Source: JALEFZ01 sp039820545 | Lineage (GTDB): Bacteria; Bacteroidota; Bacteroidia; J057 | NCBI GenBank assembly: GCA_039820545.1 | Contig: JBCBPW010000011.1 | Coordinates: 42,641 to 106,640, forward strand | Direction of reading: 5' to 3' | Length of the DNA stretch: 64,000 nucleotides | In this document: piece by piece, positions 50,667-59,774 of the stretch | Numbering within the stretch: the stretch's first letter is position 1 | Layout: each line of letters begins with the position of its first letter | Translations under genes and position numbers: made by a program | Notes under the pieces: model-generated | The model's input: only the letters and a program-made list of their open reading frames with translations | What the model was told of the DNA's origin: nothing | Databases searched by the model: none

Positions 50667-52250
50667 TTATGCCTTCACAGGTTCGACCATGATGACTTGC
50701 TCGCGATCGACGGCCACCAATCCGGGAGGATCGCCTTTGCGCTTGCGAATGTATTTACGAGGGGTGTATTGTACAGGGACAAGGGTGTCATTTTTGCGCT
50801 TGGAGTAGTAGGCTGCTAACTGCGCAGCATATTCCAGCACTTCCCCCGGAAGGTCCTTACCCGCCCGATGGCGTATGATCACGTGAGAGCCTGTCACATC
50901 TTTCGCGTGGAGCCAAAGGTCATTTTTACTCGCGTATTTGAAACTTAGCTCATCGTTGTTACGCGCATTTTTTCCCACAAATATCTCGTATCCAGCCAAT
51001 CTAAAATGTCGAAATGGAGACTTTTCTTCCTCCGCTTCTTTCATTTCTCTACGAAGCTGTCGGGAAAACTGCTTCATCGCCTTCAGCTCTTCTCCTCCAA
51101 AGCCTGTATCTTGAAGGGCGAGCTTGTCTGGTGGAGTGAGTTGCTGAAACTCTTCCCATTCGCCCTCTGCATCCAGTAACTTATTTTCTATGTCCTCCAT
51201 CTGCTCCTTCAGATAGAGCAATCTCGCCCTTCGCTGCTTGTGCTTATTGTAATAGCGTTTGGCATTTTCCTGTGGATTGAGCTGCGGATCTAGCTTGATG
51301 GTGATAGATGCGTCGGTATAAAAATCGTCCAGTACCACCTTTTTTACATTGGGTGCGATGGCGTGAAGATTGGCCATCAAAATATGTCCGATTTCTTCAG
51401 GATTACGCTCATTTTCCAGTTGATCAATATTTTTCAGGTAAGAATCGTAGACCTTTTGATACTTCTTCACAGGCTTACGAATTTCCTTATCCGCGGTCTT
51501 GTACTGACTCAGATAGGCGGCAAGCTGAAACTGGATGCGCAGAAAAAATCTCAAGGCTTCATCTATTCCCTTTACCCCAATGGCAGGATGCGGAGGGGCA
51601 AATAAATAGAACTTTACTTTTCTGCCTTCTTTGCTGATGTAAAACAAGTCATTTTTCGCTTCTGCCAAGGCTTTCTGATAGGCTTGTGGCAGATTCAGAC
51701 CTGTTGTAGCTAGTTCTGAAATTCGCTTGGCAAATGCTTTTTCGTAGATCGGAGAAACTTCACGGATATGCGAAAGGATTTCTTTTTCATCTGTCAGCTC
51801 GATTTCGGGCAGCAGGTCTTCTTGGAGAGGACCAGGACGATCTATATATGCCCAGTCCGCTTCTAGCTGTTGGTTGAAGAGGGCGACGATTGTGTCCTCA
51901 TGGCGGAGCATGACATTGGCCATGATGCCATGCATCTTGAAGATGAGTTGATAACCCTGGGCCAGCGTCAGCACCATCACGCGCTCCTGGGGAACTACAT
52001 AGCCATCTTCAAGTATCAACCCTTCTATCTCTGCAAATAGATCGACCACATTTTTCCGTGCTTTTGCATAGCTAAATACAGGGACAATGTAGGTCTGTGG
52101 TGTATGGCAACCAATGCGTAAGTAGATCCCTTCCAACTCTAAAATAAGCTCATTCTTATTTTGCGAAAAGGCACTCAGAACCTTCTCTCCCTTATGGTGG
52201 GTGAGTAGATGATCAAGTAAATGTCTCAGTGCGTAATAATGAAAATGCAT
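50667..52250 (-). CDS. NFACT family protein (RqcH/FbpA-like)
   Basis: 527 aa from ATG 52250 (MHFHYYALRHLL); the ATG at 52292 adds 14 residues unlike the family. NFACT-N occupies the first 200 residues (ELILELEGIYLRIG, VMVLTLAQGYQLIFKMHGIMANVML), then a coiled coil (residues 270-400), then NFACT-R (GYEIFVGKNARNNDELSF, NDLWLHAKDVTGSHVIIRH). RqcH-type proteins bind stalled 50S subunits and add Ala tails for ribosome quality control. It fits the translation theme of the neighbouring Adk/Obg/IF-3 genes. Confidence 0.9.
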   Translation of the reverse strand: MHFHYYALRHLLDHLLTHHKGEKVLSAFSQNKNELILELEGIYLRIGCHTPQTYIVPVFSYAKARKNVVDLFAEIEGLILEDGYVVPQERVMVLTLAQGYQLIFKMHGIMANVMLRHEDTIVALFNQQLEADWAYIDRPGPLQEDLLPEIELTDEKEILSHIREVSPIYEKAFAKRISELATTGLNLPQAYQKALAEAKNDLFYISKEGRKVKFYLFAPPHPAIGVKGIDEALRFFLRIQFQLAAYLSQYKTADKEIRKPVKKYQKVYDSYLKNIDQLENERNPEEIGHILMANLHAIAPNVKKVVLDDFYTDASITIKLDPQLNPQENAKRYYNKHKQRRARLLYLKEQMEDIENKLLDAEGEWEEFQQLTPPDKLALQDTGFGGEELKAMKQFSRQLRREMKEAEEEKSPFRHFRLAGYEIFVGKNARNNDELSFKYASKNDLWLHAKDVTGSHVIIRHRAGKDLPGEVLEYAAQLAAYYSKRKNDTLVPVQYTPRKYIRKRKGDPPGLVAVDREQVIMVEPVKA

Positions 52251-52368
52251 AAGCTGGAGATCGACGCTGCAATTTACAACATCACAACTCAATCATGAAA
52301 CTGGAAACGGGGGGCAAAGGTTACAGCGTGGAATGATCAAGGAAGAAAAGACCTCCAAATAGTATGTA

Positions 52369-52416
52369 GTGCTGCTTTATAGAAACATAATGGAAGTTGG
52401 TTCTACAAAGCAGCAC
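52369..52416 (-). terminator. Strong hairpin after the lipoxygenase-like gene
   Basis: GTGCTGCTTTATAGAA at 52369-52384 pairs with TTCTACAAAGCAGCAC at 52401-52416 (15 of 16) across a 16-nt loop, 15 bp after the stop. No U-tract follows on the minus strand. Confidence 0.55.
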
Positions 52417-52431
52417 AGAATATACACGATT

Positions 52432-54336
52432 CTAGGTCTCGATATTCAGTGGCCACTGACTGATCTGTGGGGAGACTTCATGCGCCTCTATAAAGGATTG
52501 GATCTGTCTGCGGAAGGTAAACAAAGCTTGGTTGATCTTATTGCCATCCTCTGTATCAGGGAAAAAGCGTTTGCTCTCTACACCTTCTATCGGGATGAAG
52601 GACTCATAGGGAGAGGAGAAAACGAAGGTGAAATAAAACTTCATCATCTCGCCCATAGTACCTGTATGTGGCAGGTAGGTCAGCAATTCTTCTTGAGATA
52701 TGGATCGCTGGGTATCAGCAGGAATGATATCCCCTCTCTGCAAGCAGGGTGGATAGTTGGGGACAAAGGTCAAACCAGGATTCGCGGTATTGTTGAGGCG
52801 ACTGCAACCATGCATGGTGATGCGGAAAAGGACGCTCGTGAGGAATTGCTTTAGTTGTGCTTTGTCCTTGATTTCGCCTATGCCTTGTACATTTCCCCTA
52901 TGCTTGTCACCCGAAGCAGCTATCCAGGCTTGTAACTCGCTATCCTCTGAAACGGCCAAGTCTGTGTATGATTGTTCGACGAAGGTATTTACATACGCTT
53001 GGGTATATTCCCACACTTCGAGTTGCTGTCCCACGATGGGGAACAGATCCCAAGGTTCCTTGATGGAGAAATCCTCTTTCTTTATCCCGAATTTCTGCAA
53101 GGTATTTTCTGGATCATCTTCGTAAAATGTTCTACCTGCACCAAATAAGTTGCACAACTCCAAGAACTGAGTAGCCGTTGCGATGGGCGTAGGGGGGGCG
53201 ATTTCCTTCCATTCCAAAAGCAGGACATTATTAAAAGGCATGAGGTAATCAAACTGCGGCTTGAGTAGCGCATGGAGCAAATGATCCTCCTTGACATGAT
53301 TGAAGAAAGTCATCTGCAAAGCAGCCGTGACGATGTGCCAATGATACACATGCCCTAGCCAAATGCCCCAAGTCGTGATAGATGTCTTGGCTGCCAGCAG
53401 CGCGTAGATCCAGACAGCATTTTCTGGTTTCTTTCCTTCGTCTATGGCATATACCTGTCGATCTTTTCCTCCATATCCAGATACGACTACCCGCACAGGA
53501 AGTAACTGCCCTTTTTCTTTATCCATTTTCAAAAAGGTAATGGTCGAGGGCACGAATCGAGGCAAGCCGTGTACTTGTTGAACTTCAAAGGACTCAAAAA
53601 TCGTCATGTCAATGAAGTAGTAGTTCCCTGACTCGACATAGCCGTCGATCGTTGGAGACCACGCACTCCCCATTTCTTGGCGTAAATGTGCTGCACGGGT
53701 TCCTTCCAGTTTTTGCAGAACAAGAAGATTGTATGCCAGACCGTACTTGGCGATAGTGGGCCAAAATTGTGCTGTGGCCGCTTCTTTTTCGTCTACGTTG
53801 ATGCTTTGGGACCATTTATCTAAAAATACAGCTCCTTGCTTGTTTACATCGGTAAAGGTCGTCCAAGTCAAGCTAAACTGTTTGGGATCTGTTAGGGGGA
53901 GCGTCGCCATGGAGTTGGCCTTGAGTTGGGGGAGGGTTGTATGTCCCTGATTGAGTCGTGTCTGGACTTTGGGTAAGCTGGCACTGAGTAGGACCCGCTG
54001 AGATTTGACCTCTTGTCGGAGGTTGCGCAACGCTTTTACACGGGTCTCGATAGGATCGCCATCGAAGAGAAAAGAATGTGCTGTAGCAGTAGTATTGCCT
54101 AAAGTCAAGACCTCGGTCAGTCCCAACATGGCAGGACGTGTCTCAAAGGTCCGACTCAGTAATTTCAAAAGCGTACCTGGAAGTTGCGCCAGTACAACGG
54201 GGACTGCGGGTACATTGGGAAATCCAAGCGCAATGAGGGGGAGCTTTTCTATTTCTTTTAGAATGAACAGACGGTAGAAATAATAAGCTGCCACAACCAC
54301 GAGTAGGATCAAAAAGATGTAAAGCAGGATATGCAT
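52432..54336 (-). CDS. Membrane-anchored lipoxygenase-like protein with altered metal ligands
   Basis: 634 aa. One N-terminal membrane helix (residues 3-24, ILLYIFLILLVVVAAYYFYR). The middle has the lipoxygenase iron-site helix: AKTSITTWGIWLGHVYHWHI, with His329 and His334 in the H-x4-H spacing, followed by HLLHALLKPQFDYLMPFNN, which matches the family's HP-LLxPH-N block. The second site, MHGCSRLNN (His509), has Arg513 where Asn is usual, and the chain ends NIET instead of a terminal Ile. It may be an oxygenase of fatty acids with a changed metal centre, or an inactive relative. The assignment rests on motif spacing. Confidence 0.7.
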   Translation of the reverse strand: MHILLYIFLILLVVVAAYYFYRLFILKEIEKLPLIALGFPNVPAVPVVLAQLPGTLLKLLSRTFETRPAMLGLTEVLTLGNTTATAHSFLFDGDPIETRVKALRNLRQEVKSQRVLLSASLPKVQTRLNQGHTTLPQLKANSMATLPLTDPKQFSLTWTTFTDVNKQGAVFLDKWSQSINVDEKEAATAQFWPTIAKYGLAYNLLVLQKLEGTRAAHLRQEMGSAWSPTIDGYVESGNYYFIDMTIFESFEVQQVHGLPRFVPSTITFLKMDKEKGQLLPVRVVVSGYGGKDRQVYAIDEGKKPENAVWIYALLAAKTSITTWGIWLGHVYHWHIVTAALQMTFFNHVKEDHLLHALLKPQFDYLMPFNNVLLLEWKEIAPPTPIATATQFLELCNLFGAGRTFYEDDPENTLQKFGIKKEDFSIKEPWDLFPIVGQQLEVWEYTQAYVNTFVEQSYTDLAVSEDSELQAWIAASGDKHRGNVQGIGEIKDKAQLKQFLTSVLFRITMHGCSRLNNTANPGLTFVPNYPPCLQRGDIIPADTQRSISQEELLTYLPHTGTMGEMMKFYFTFVFSSPYESFIPIEGVESKRFFPDTEDGNKINQALFTFRRQIQSFIEAHEVSPQISQWPLNIET

Positions 54337-54383
54337 AATGCTTAAGATTGGGGATGATAAATGGCTTGACTAAGCTCACGTTT

Positions 54384-54402
54384 GAAGCTCCAAACATGGG
54401 CT
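54384..54402 (+). repeat. Dispersed 19-nt intergenic motif, copy C
   Basis: GAAGCTCCAAACATGGGCT, 16 of 19 identical to copy A and 15 of 19 to copy B. Confidence 0.3.
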
Positions 54403-54555
54403 AAGACTCTGTATTATAAAACCTATACTAAGCGTAAATGCAGCTGTTCACAAGCGTAAAAATACCTGAATCATTTCGGGGGTAGAATATTTTCTGAGTG
54501 TGAAGAGGTAGGGTTTGGGATAAATCTGATTAGGTATACTAAGAGGCTATGCAAT

Positions 54556-54642
54556 GGCTTTTTATCTAAAGAGAAGGTGGTCAACATCCACTTGATTCCC
54601 TGTGAATATAGAGAAACGATTAGGATGTTGACCACCAAAGCC
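54556..54642 (-). terminator. Inverted repeat after the CsgG-like gene
   Basis: GGTGGTCAACATCC at 54576-54589 pairs perfectly with GGATGTTGACCACC at 54623-54636 across a 33-nt loop; GGCTTT at 54556-54561 and AAAGCC at 54637-54642 add an outer stem. Likely the end of the transcript, 35 bp after the stop. Confidence 0.55.
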
Positions 54643-54676
54643 TTAACACTTTATTTTTTTACGATTGCTGTGCGTA

Positions 54677-55999
54677 TCAAGGACGCGCAATGGTAATCAA
54701 GGGAATCTCGTACTCAACTACATCTTCGCGGATGAGGCCGCTGATATTTTCGGCAGAGATAAGTACGAGGTTGTCGACTCGGCTTGCCATAGGAGGAATG
54801 GTTTCTTTATTATTTCTGTGTGCTTTGTAGGCACGTTGGTCACCTCTAATGAAGACATTCCAGTCTGTCGAGTAATTATTTCGGTAGGTAAATTCACGAG
54901 GTACAGGTTGTAAGTTTGGGTCAGCAGTGATAACCGTGTAAGAGCCTTTGATGATGGTCTGATAAGTTTCTGTATAGTCTCTGATAGCTGCTGTTACATC
55001 GCCATATACATTTCTTGTTTTCTGTTTTCCTTTGGAGTTGGTGTACGTTTCCTCTCCCACTTTGACGCTGGTTTTGACGATTCGGATGTCAGAGACTGTA
55101 CGCTCAGGATTTGGTGCGATGACCTGAAGGAACCTTCCTGTCCAGACTTCGTGAGCACCTAGTTTATCTGCTAGTTGTCGCGCAGTGTAGCTATTGAGTT
55201 CTGACCCGTAGTTTTGGCCGAGCTCGCTCAGAGCAGGTTGGATCTCTGCAGTTGTAATGATTTCAAGGAATTCCATGGTTTCAGGATCATTGGCGAGCTG
55301 ACTTATGATACGATCTCCTGCCATATCTCCTATACCTCCGAGGTAGTCTAGATTGGTACGATTCCCGAAGGGTAAGATGATGATGCGCTTGGTGCCTGCT
55401 TTACGTGCTTCTTCATACTTTAATTGGCAATCTTTGTAAGCAGGAAAAAACGCCATGGCCCTTTTAAATTCTCTGGCTGCAGCTTTATTTTGATCTATAC
55501 CTGTAGATTGCATATGGTTTAGACCCTCCTGATAATGCATCTCTGCGGTCGCTTCATACATTTGGTCTCTTCTAGCTGTAATCGCTGCTATCTCCTTCGT
55601 GAAGTCAGGAATGACAATAGGTACGATCTGCTTTTTACTGACCTTCACTTCTTCAATACCTAAGGTAGACAAGGTCTCACGGCAGTACTGGAGGTTTTTG
55701 AAATCCTTCAGTAAGTCGTCACATGAGAAAGCTGTAGGTTCTCCGACAAAGATGCTCGTTACATTTTTTAAATGGTCATCATGCACTCTGAGGGAGTCCA
55801 TCACCTCTCCAAAGTTTTTTCCGAGATTTTTGATCCGCTTTTTAGAAGGTTTCTCTTTGATCTCATTGGTGAGGTAGACCAATGCATCAGAGAACTTTTT
55901 TTGCTTCATCAATTTATTATAGTTCTGAGCCTGTAAAAACTGAGGAAACACCATTACTGCTGCAAACGCAAGGACGAAAATATGCGTGGGAATTTTCAT
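54677..55999 (-). CDS. Secreted CsgG/TolB-like protein with helical N-terminal region
   Basis: 440 aa. Signal peptide at 1-24 (ending FLQAQ). An N-terminal helical part (residues 25-200) has TPR-like features (YEATAEMHYQEGLNHM, AAREFKRAMAFFPAYKDCQLKYEEA). From about residue 205, KRIIILPFGNRTNLDYLGGIGDMAGDR resembles the CsgG/TolB-like alpha/beta fold, followed by FLEIITTAEIQPALSELGQ and GAHEVWTGRFLQV. There is no lipobox, so it is not a typical CsgG lipoprotein. It may be a periplasmic envelope factor; the exact role is unknown. Confidence 0.68.
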   Translation of the reverse strand: MKIPTHIFVLAFAAVMVFPQFLQAQNYNKLMKQKKFSDALVYLTNEIKEKPSKKRIKNLGKNFGEVMDSLRVHDDHLKNVTSIFVGEPTAFSCDDLLKDFKNLQYCRETLSTLGIEEVKVSKKQIVPIVIPDFTKEIAAITARRDQMYEATAEMHYQEGLNHMQSTGIDQNKAAAREFKRAMAFFPAYKDCQLKYEEARKAGTKRIIILPFGNRTNLDYLGGIGDMAGDRIISQLANDPETMEFLEIITTAEIQPALSELGQNYGSELNSYTARQLADKLGAHEVWTGRFLQVIAPNPERTVSDIRIVKTSVKVGEETYTNSKGKQKTRNVYGDVTAAIRDYTETYQTIIKGSYTVITADPNLQPVPREFTYRNNYSTDWNVFIRGDQRAYKAHRNNKETIPPMASRVDNLVLISAENISGLIREDVVEYEIPLITIARP

Positions 56000-56254
56000 G
56001 AGATGAATATGTATATGGAAATAGGATAAATATGAATGTCCAGCCTAGGGCAGTAATAACGGAATAATTAGATGTAAACTGATTCGATGTGAATAATAAT
56101 TGTCAAAATGCACAAATGGGGTGGTCTCCTGCTACCTGTATGTAAGTAGGGGAGACTATAAATGAAGGTAGATACTTTTCCTTATGGTTGATCATAAGAC
56201 TTCACCACATCTTTTGGGGTGGTGGAAAATGGGAAGTATCGCAGGAACGTTTAC

Positions 56255-57238
56255 CTACCAGAGATGGTGGACATATCTTTTGATGTGCTTGTCGTATACT
56301 TCCTGAACATCCTGCATGGCCATATCAGGTAGAGGCGGCAGGTCTGAAGCAGCGGCATTTTGCTGCACATGGCCGATATGGCTAGCACCTGGAATCACAC
56401 AAGACACTTCTGGATGCATTAAGATCCACTTCAGTGCATACTGAGTCAAGAATTTGCGACCAAATAGTCGGGTATACTCCGATACGCCTGCGAGCCCGAT
56501 ATCGTAGTTGACGCCAGAGAAGGTTTCGCCCTTGTCGAAGTATTCTCCGTGACGGTTGAAATTGCGATGATCTCCACTGTCAAAGATGGTATCTTTGTCA
56601 AACTTACCCGTCAGCAGCCCACTCGCGAGTGGAACGCGTGTGATGACTCCGACCTTGGCTTCTCTTGCAAGGGCAAAAAACTGATCGGCAGGTTTGTGAC
56701 GAAATAGATTGAAAATGATCTGTACGCTGGCGAGGTTGGGATACGCCAAAGCACGTATAGCTTCATCTACTGTCTCCACACTGACACCATAGTGGAGGAT
56801 TTTCCCTTGATCGGTGAGTGTATCCAAGGCATCAAATAAAGCTGCCTGCTCATATACCGCTGTGGGAGGACAGTGGAGTTGAATCAGATCAATGGCTTCC
56901 AAGCCCGTATTGGAGAGACTATTTTCAATGAATTTCGTGATATTCTCAGGGGTATATCCTTCGGCTGTATGCGGATTGAGGCGACGTCCGCACTTAGTGG
57001 CGACATAGATACGCTCTGAGCGATTGCGTACCAGCCTGCCGACTGCACGCTCACTTTCTCCCCCGCTGTACACATCTGCTGTATCAATGAAGTTGACACC
57101 TTGGTCGATCGCTTCGTTTAGGATCTGGTCCGCCAGTTTTTCATCAAAGGGGTTGCCCCATTTACCGCCTACTTGCCATGTACCCAATGAAATTTCAGAG
57201 ATTTTCCAGCCTGTTTTTCCCAGCGTTCGATAGTGCAT
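56255..57238 (-). CDS. Aldo/keto reductase
   Basis: 327 aa NADPH-dependent TIM-barrel reductase of aldehydes and ketones. The catalytic Asp and Tyr are in FIDTADVYSGGESERAVG, the Lys in IYVATKCGRR and the His in IDLIQLHCPP; GVSVETVDEA and the C-terminal NADP-binding part (CVIPGASHIGHVQQN) complete the fold. Cytoplasmic, full length. It is not in an obvious operon and the substrate is unknown. The 255-bp upstream region shows only weak inverted repeats. Confidence 0.93.
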   Translation of the reverse strand: MHYRTLGKTGWKISEISLGTWQVGGKWGNPFDEKLADQILNEAIDQGVNFIDTADVYSGGESERAVGRLVRNRSERIYVATKCGRRLNPHTAEGYTPENITKFIENSLSNTGLEAIDLIQLHCPPTAVYEQAALFDALDTLTDQGKILHYGVSVETVDEAIRALAYPNLASVQIIFNLFRHKPADQFFALAREAKVGVITRVPLASGLLTGKFDKDTIFDSGDHRNFNRHGEYFDKGETFSGVNYDIGLAGVSEYTRLFGRKFLTQYALKWILMHPEVSCVIPGASHIGHVQQNAAASDLPPLPDMAMQDVQEVYDKHIKRYVHHLW

Positions 57239-57334
57239 AAAGGGGTGATTTTATTTGCTGAGAGGAAATAACCAAGGAAAGGGCAAAGCGACAAATAATT
57301 TTTGTCATTATACACTTCCTTTCTCTCTTTAAGC

Positions 57335-58678
57335 TTAAATCTGGCCTCTTGACTTGATTTCTAGGTATTGATTGAGGGCATTGACTGTAAGCTCTTTGGG
57401 GGGCGTGAGAATGGTCAGAATCCCATGTCGTTGCAACTCTCGTGTTATTTGGCGCTTGGTGAAAGCCATGTCCTCAGCTGTAGTCTTGATGTAAGCCTCT
57501 TCCATCGTAGTCGGAGTTGCTTCTAGCAATTCCTGTAATTCGGTATTTTCAAAGAAGATCACGACCAGCAAGTGCATTTTGGCTAAACGCTGAAGGTAGG
57601 GAAGCTGTCTGTGAAGGGCATCCAGAGATTCAAAGTTGGTAAATAACATCAATAAGCTTCGCTGACTGACTTTGCGCTTGATCAGTGTGTAGAGTTTGCC
57701 ATAATCTCCTTCGAGGAAATCCGTCTCCTGGTTGTACAGCACTTCCATGATACGATTGACTTGAATCGAACGACTGTCGGCAGGGACAATGTCATAAATC
57801 TTCTCTGCAAATGTGATCAGTCCTGCCTTGTCATGCCGATAGGTCGAAATACCTGTGATGACGAGACTGGCATTGATGGCGTAGTCTAGTAAGGTAAGCC
57901 CTTCAAAAGGCATTTTCATGACGCGACTTTTGTCGATGATGCAGTAGATATTCTGGGCGCGCTCATCAATGTATTGATTGACCATCAGCTTCCCTGATCG
58001 CGCGGTGGCCTTCCAGTTGATGGTGCGATAATCATCTCCACTGATATACTCCTTGATCTGCTCAAACTCTGTCGTATGCCCTAATCTCCGAATCTGCTTG
58101 ACGCCTACGTCTGTGAGACGATGCGAGATAGCCATCAGTTGATACTTACGCATCTGGATAAAGGAGGGATAGCAAGGGACTTCATCTCCCTCATTGAAGA
58201 TGTATCTCCGCCTGACCAGTTCTAAGGGGCCCCAGGCATAGATGTTCAATTTCCCAAACTCGTACAAGCCCCGTTCTACAGGGCGAAGCTGATAGGGAAA
58301 GGTATGGGTGCTGGAGCTGGGTAAGAGATGCTCAAATGTTTTTTCTCGCCATTGGAACTCAAAGGGAACCTCGTCTAAAATAGAGATCTTTATTCCAAAT
58401 CGATAGGCTGAGGTACAGATAATATCGATGGGATTTTCGTCCCCATTTGAAAACTTATCTGGTACATGGCGACGAGCTTTTATCCCTTCTTTCACCCTAA
58501 AAATCAAGACAATATCTAGCACCACAAAAAGGATCAGTAAAAATAACGCTACCTGTGCCATCAGAAATATCTGAGGCAGCAAGTAGGAAGCTAGAAAGAG
58601 TCCAATGATGCCTCCCAAGATGATGAAGAGTCTGGGGGTGAGGTAAAGGACTCGGAAAAAATGTGTGATGCGATCCAT
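57335..58678 (-). CDS. DUF58 domain protein, last gene of the MoxR operon
   Basis: 447 aa. Two N-terminal membrane helices (residues 14-34 and 36-55). The DUF58 core is EYISGDDYRTINWKATARSG (about residue 225), then VNQYIDERAQNIYCIIDKSR with a VWA-like metal-site region. DUF58 proteins are encoded beside MoxR ATPases across bacteria and probably act with them in assembling a membrane or periplasmic complex; the substrate is unknown. It begins 35 bp after the stop of the MoxR gene. Confidence 0.88.
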   Translation of the reverse strand: MDRITHFFRVLYLTPRLFIILGGIIGLFLASYLLPQIFLMAQVALFLLILFVVLDIVLIFRVKEGIKARRHVPDKFSNGDENPIDIICTSAYRFGIKISILDEVPFEFQWREKTFEHLLPSSSTHTFPYQLRPVERGLYEFGKLNIYAWGPLELVRRRYIFNEGDEVPCYPSFIQMRKYQLMAISHRLTDVGVKQIRRLGHTTEFEQIKEYISGDDYRTINWKATARSGKLMVNQYIDERAQNIYCIIDKSRVMKMPFEGLTLLDYAINASLVITGISTYRHDKAGLITFAEKIYDIVPADSRSIQVNRIMEVLYNQETDFLEGDYGKLYTLIKRKVSQRSLLMLFTNFESLDALHRQLPYLQRLAKMHLLVVIFFENTELQELLEATPTTMEEAYIKTTAEDMAFTKRQITRELQRHGILTILTPPKELTVNALNQYLEIKSRGQI

Positions 58679-58713
58679 TGAGGTTGAATGCTTTCCGTCT
58701 ATGATGTGGAGGA

Positions 58714-59709
58714 CTAACGAGGGACATCTATTTGCTCTACGATACCTTTGACAACTTCATCTGGCGTAGCGCCTTCCATCTCACGTTCGGGTGTGATGAT
58801 GATCCTGTGCCGAAGCACAGCATTGGCGACTTGCTGGACATCTTCTGGGATGACGAAATCTCGTCCCTGCATAGAGGCTATGGCCTTGGATGCTTTGAGC
58901 AAGCTGATGCTTGCGCGAGGAGATGCGCCTAAGAAGATTTCTTTGTGGTTACGTGTCTGATGCACGATGGATGCCATGTAGGTGAGGATTTCTTCCTTGA
59001 CATGGAGAGAGGCTACTTGTTCCTGATATTGGAGGATCTGCTCGCGCGCCAGCACAGGTCGGATAGTGGCACGTTCGAGGCTCCCCTTATGCGATTGTAC
59101 CCGATTGAGGATCTTTATCTCCTCCTCTAAGTTGGGGTAGGGAATGTGGATTTTGAATAAGAAGCGGTCGAGCTGCGCTTCGGGAAGTCGGTAGGTTCCT
59201 TCTTGTTCTATAGGGTTCTGAGTCGCGATGACAAGAAAGGGAGCTTCCATCGGATAGGTGATCCCATCTACTGTAATTTGTTTTTCTGCCATGACCTCAA
59301 ACAAGGCTGCTTGGGTTTTGGCTGGCGCGCGATTAATCTCATCTATCAAGATCACCTGAGAGAAGATCGGCCCTCGCTTGAATTCGAAGGAACTCTTCTG
59401 TGGGTTAAATACAGTTGTACCTAACACATCTGAAGGCATGAGATCGGGCGTAAACTGAATCCTTGAAAAAGGAATATCCAGGCTTTGTGCGATGAGTTTG
59501 GCAGCCAAGGTCTTAGCTACTCCTGGTACACCCTCAAGTAGGATATGTCCATGAGACATGATAGCCGCAATGATCAAATCTATCATTTGCTCCTGGCCCA
59601 CGATCAGACTACCAATTTCATCTCTAATCTGGTCTACAGCTACGCGAAAGTCTGAGAGATCAATTCGATTGTCGAAGATGGGTTGGATTTCTGGCGTTTC
59701 TTCTTGCAT
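58714..59709 (-). CDS. MoxR family AAA+ ATPase
   Basis: 331 aa from ATG 59709 (MQEETPEIQPIF). Walker A GVPGVAKT (residues 60-67), the IQFTPDLMPSDVLGT segment, Walker B VILIDEINRAPAKTQ, sensor 1 VIATQNPIEQEGTYRLPEAQ and the arginine-finger region QLDRFLF match the MoxR class. A chaperone-like ATPase that works with the VWA/DUF58 and membrane proteins of the operon. It lies between the DUF4350 and DUF58 genes. Full length. Confidence 0.94.
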   Translation of the reverse strand: MQEETPEIQPIFDNRIDLSDFRVAVDQIRDEIGSLIVGQEQMIDLIIAAIMSHGHILLEGVPGVAKTLAAKLIAQSLDIPFSRIQFTPDLMPSDVLGTTVFNPQKSSFEFKRGPIFSQVILIDEINRAPAKTQAALFEVMAEKQITVDGITYPMEAPFLVIATQNPIEQEGTYRLPEAQLDRFLFKIHIPYPNLEEEIKILNRVQSHKGSLERATIRPVLAREQILQYQEQVASLHVKEEILTYMASIVHQTRNHKEIFLGASPRASISLLKASKAIASMQGRDFVIPEDVQQVANAVLRHRIIITPEREMEGATPDEVVKGIVEQIDVPR

Positions 59710-59774
59710 AAGTAAATGCGATAAATATGGCCGTGTACACAAAGCGTATATACCGCTAGGCACACAGCGTTCGA

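Larger units (their letters stand above)
54337..54676. other. Intergenic stretch between the lipoxygenase-like and CsgG-like genes
   Basis: About 340 bp. It contains copy C of the 19-nt motif (54384-54402) and the hairpin at 54576-54636. No coding frame is convincing; the left part should hold the promoter of the lipoxygenase-like gene. Confidence 0.5.
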
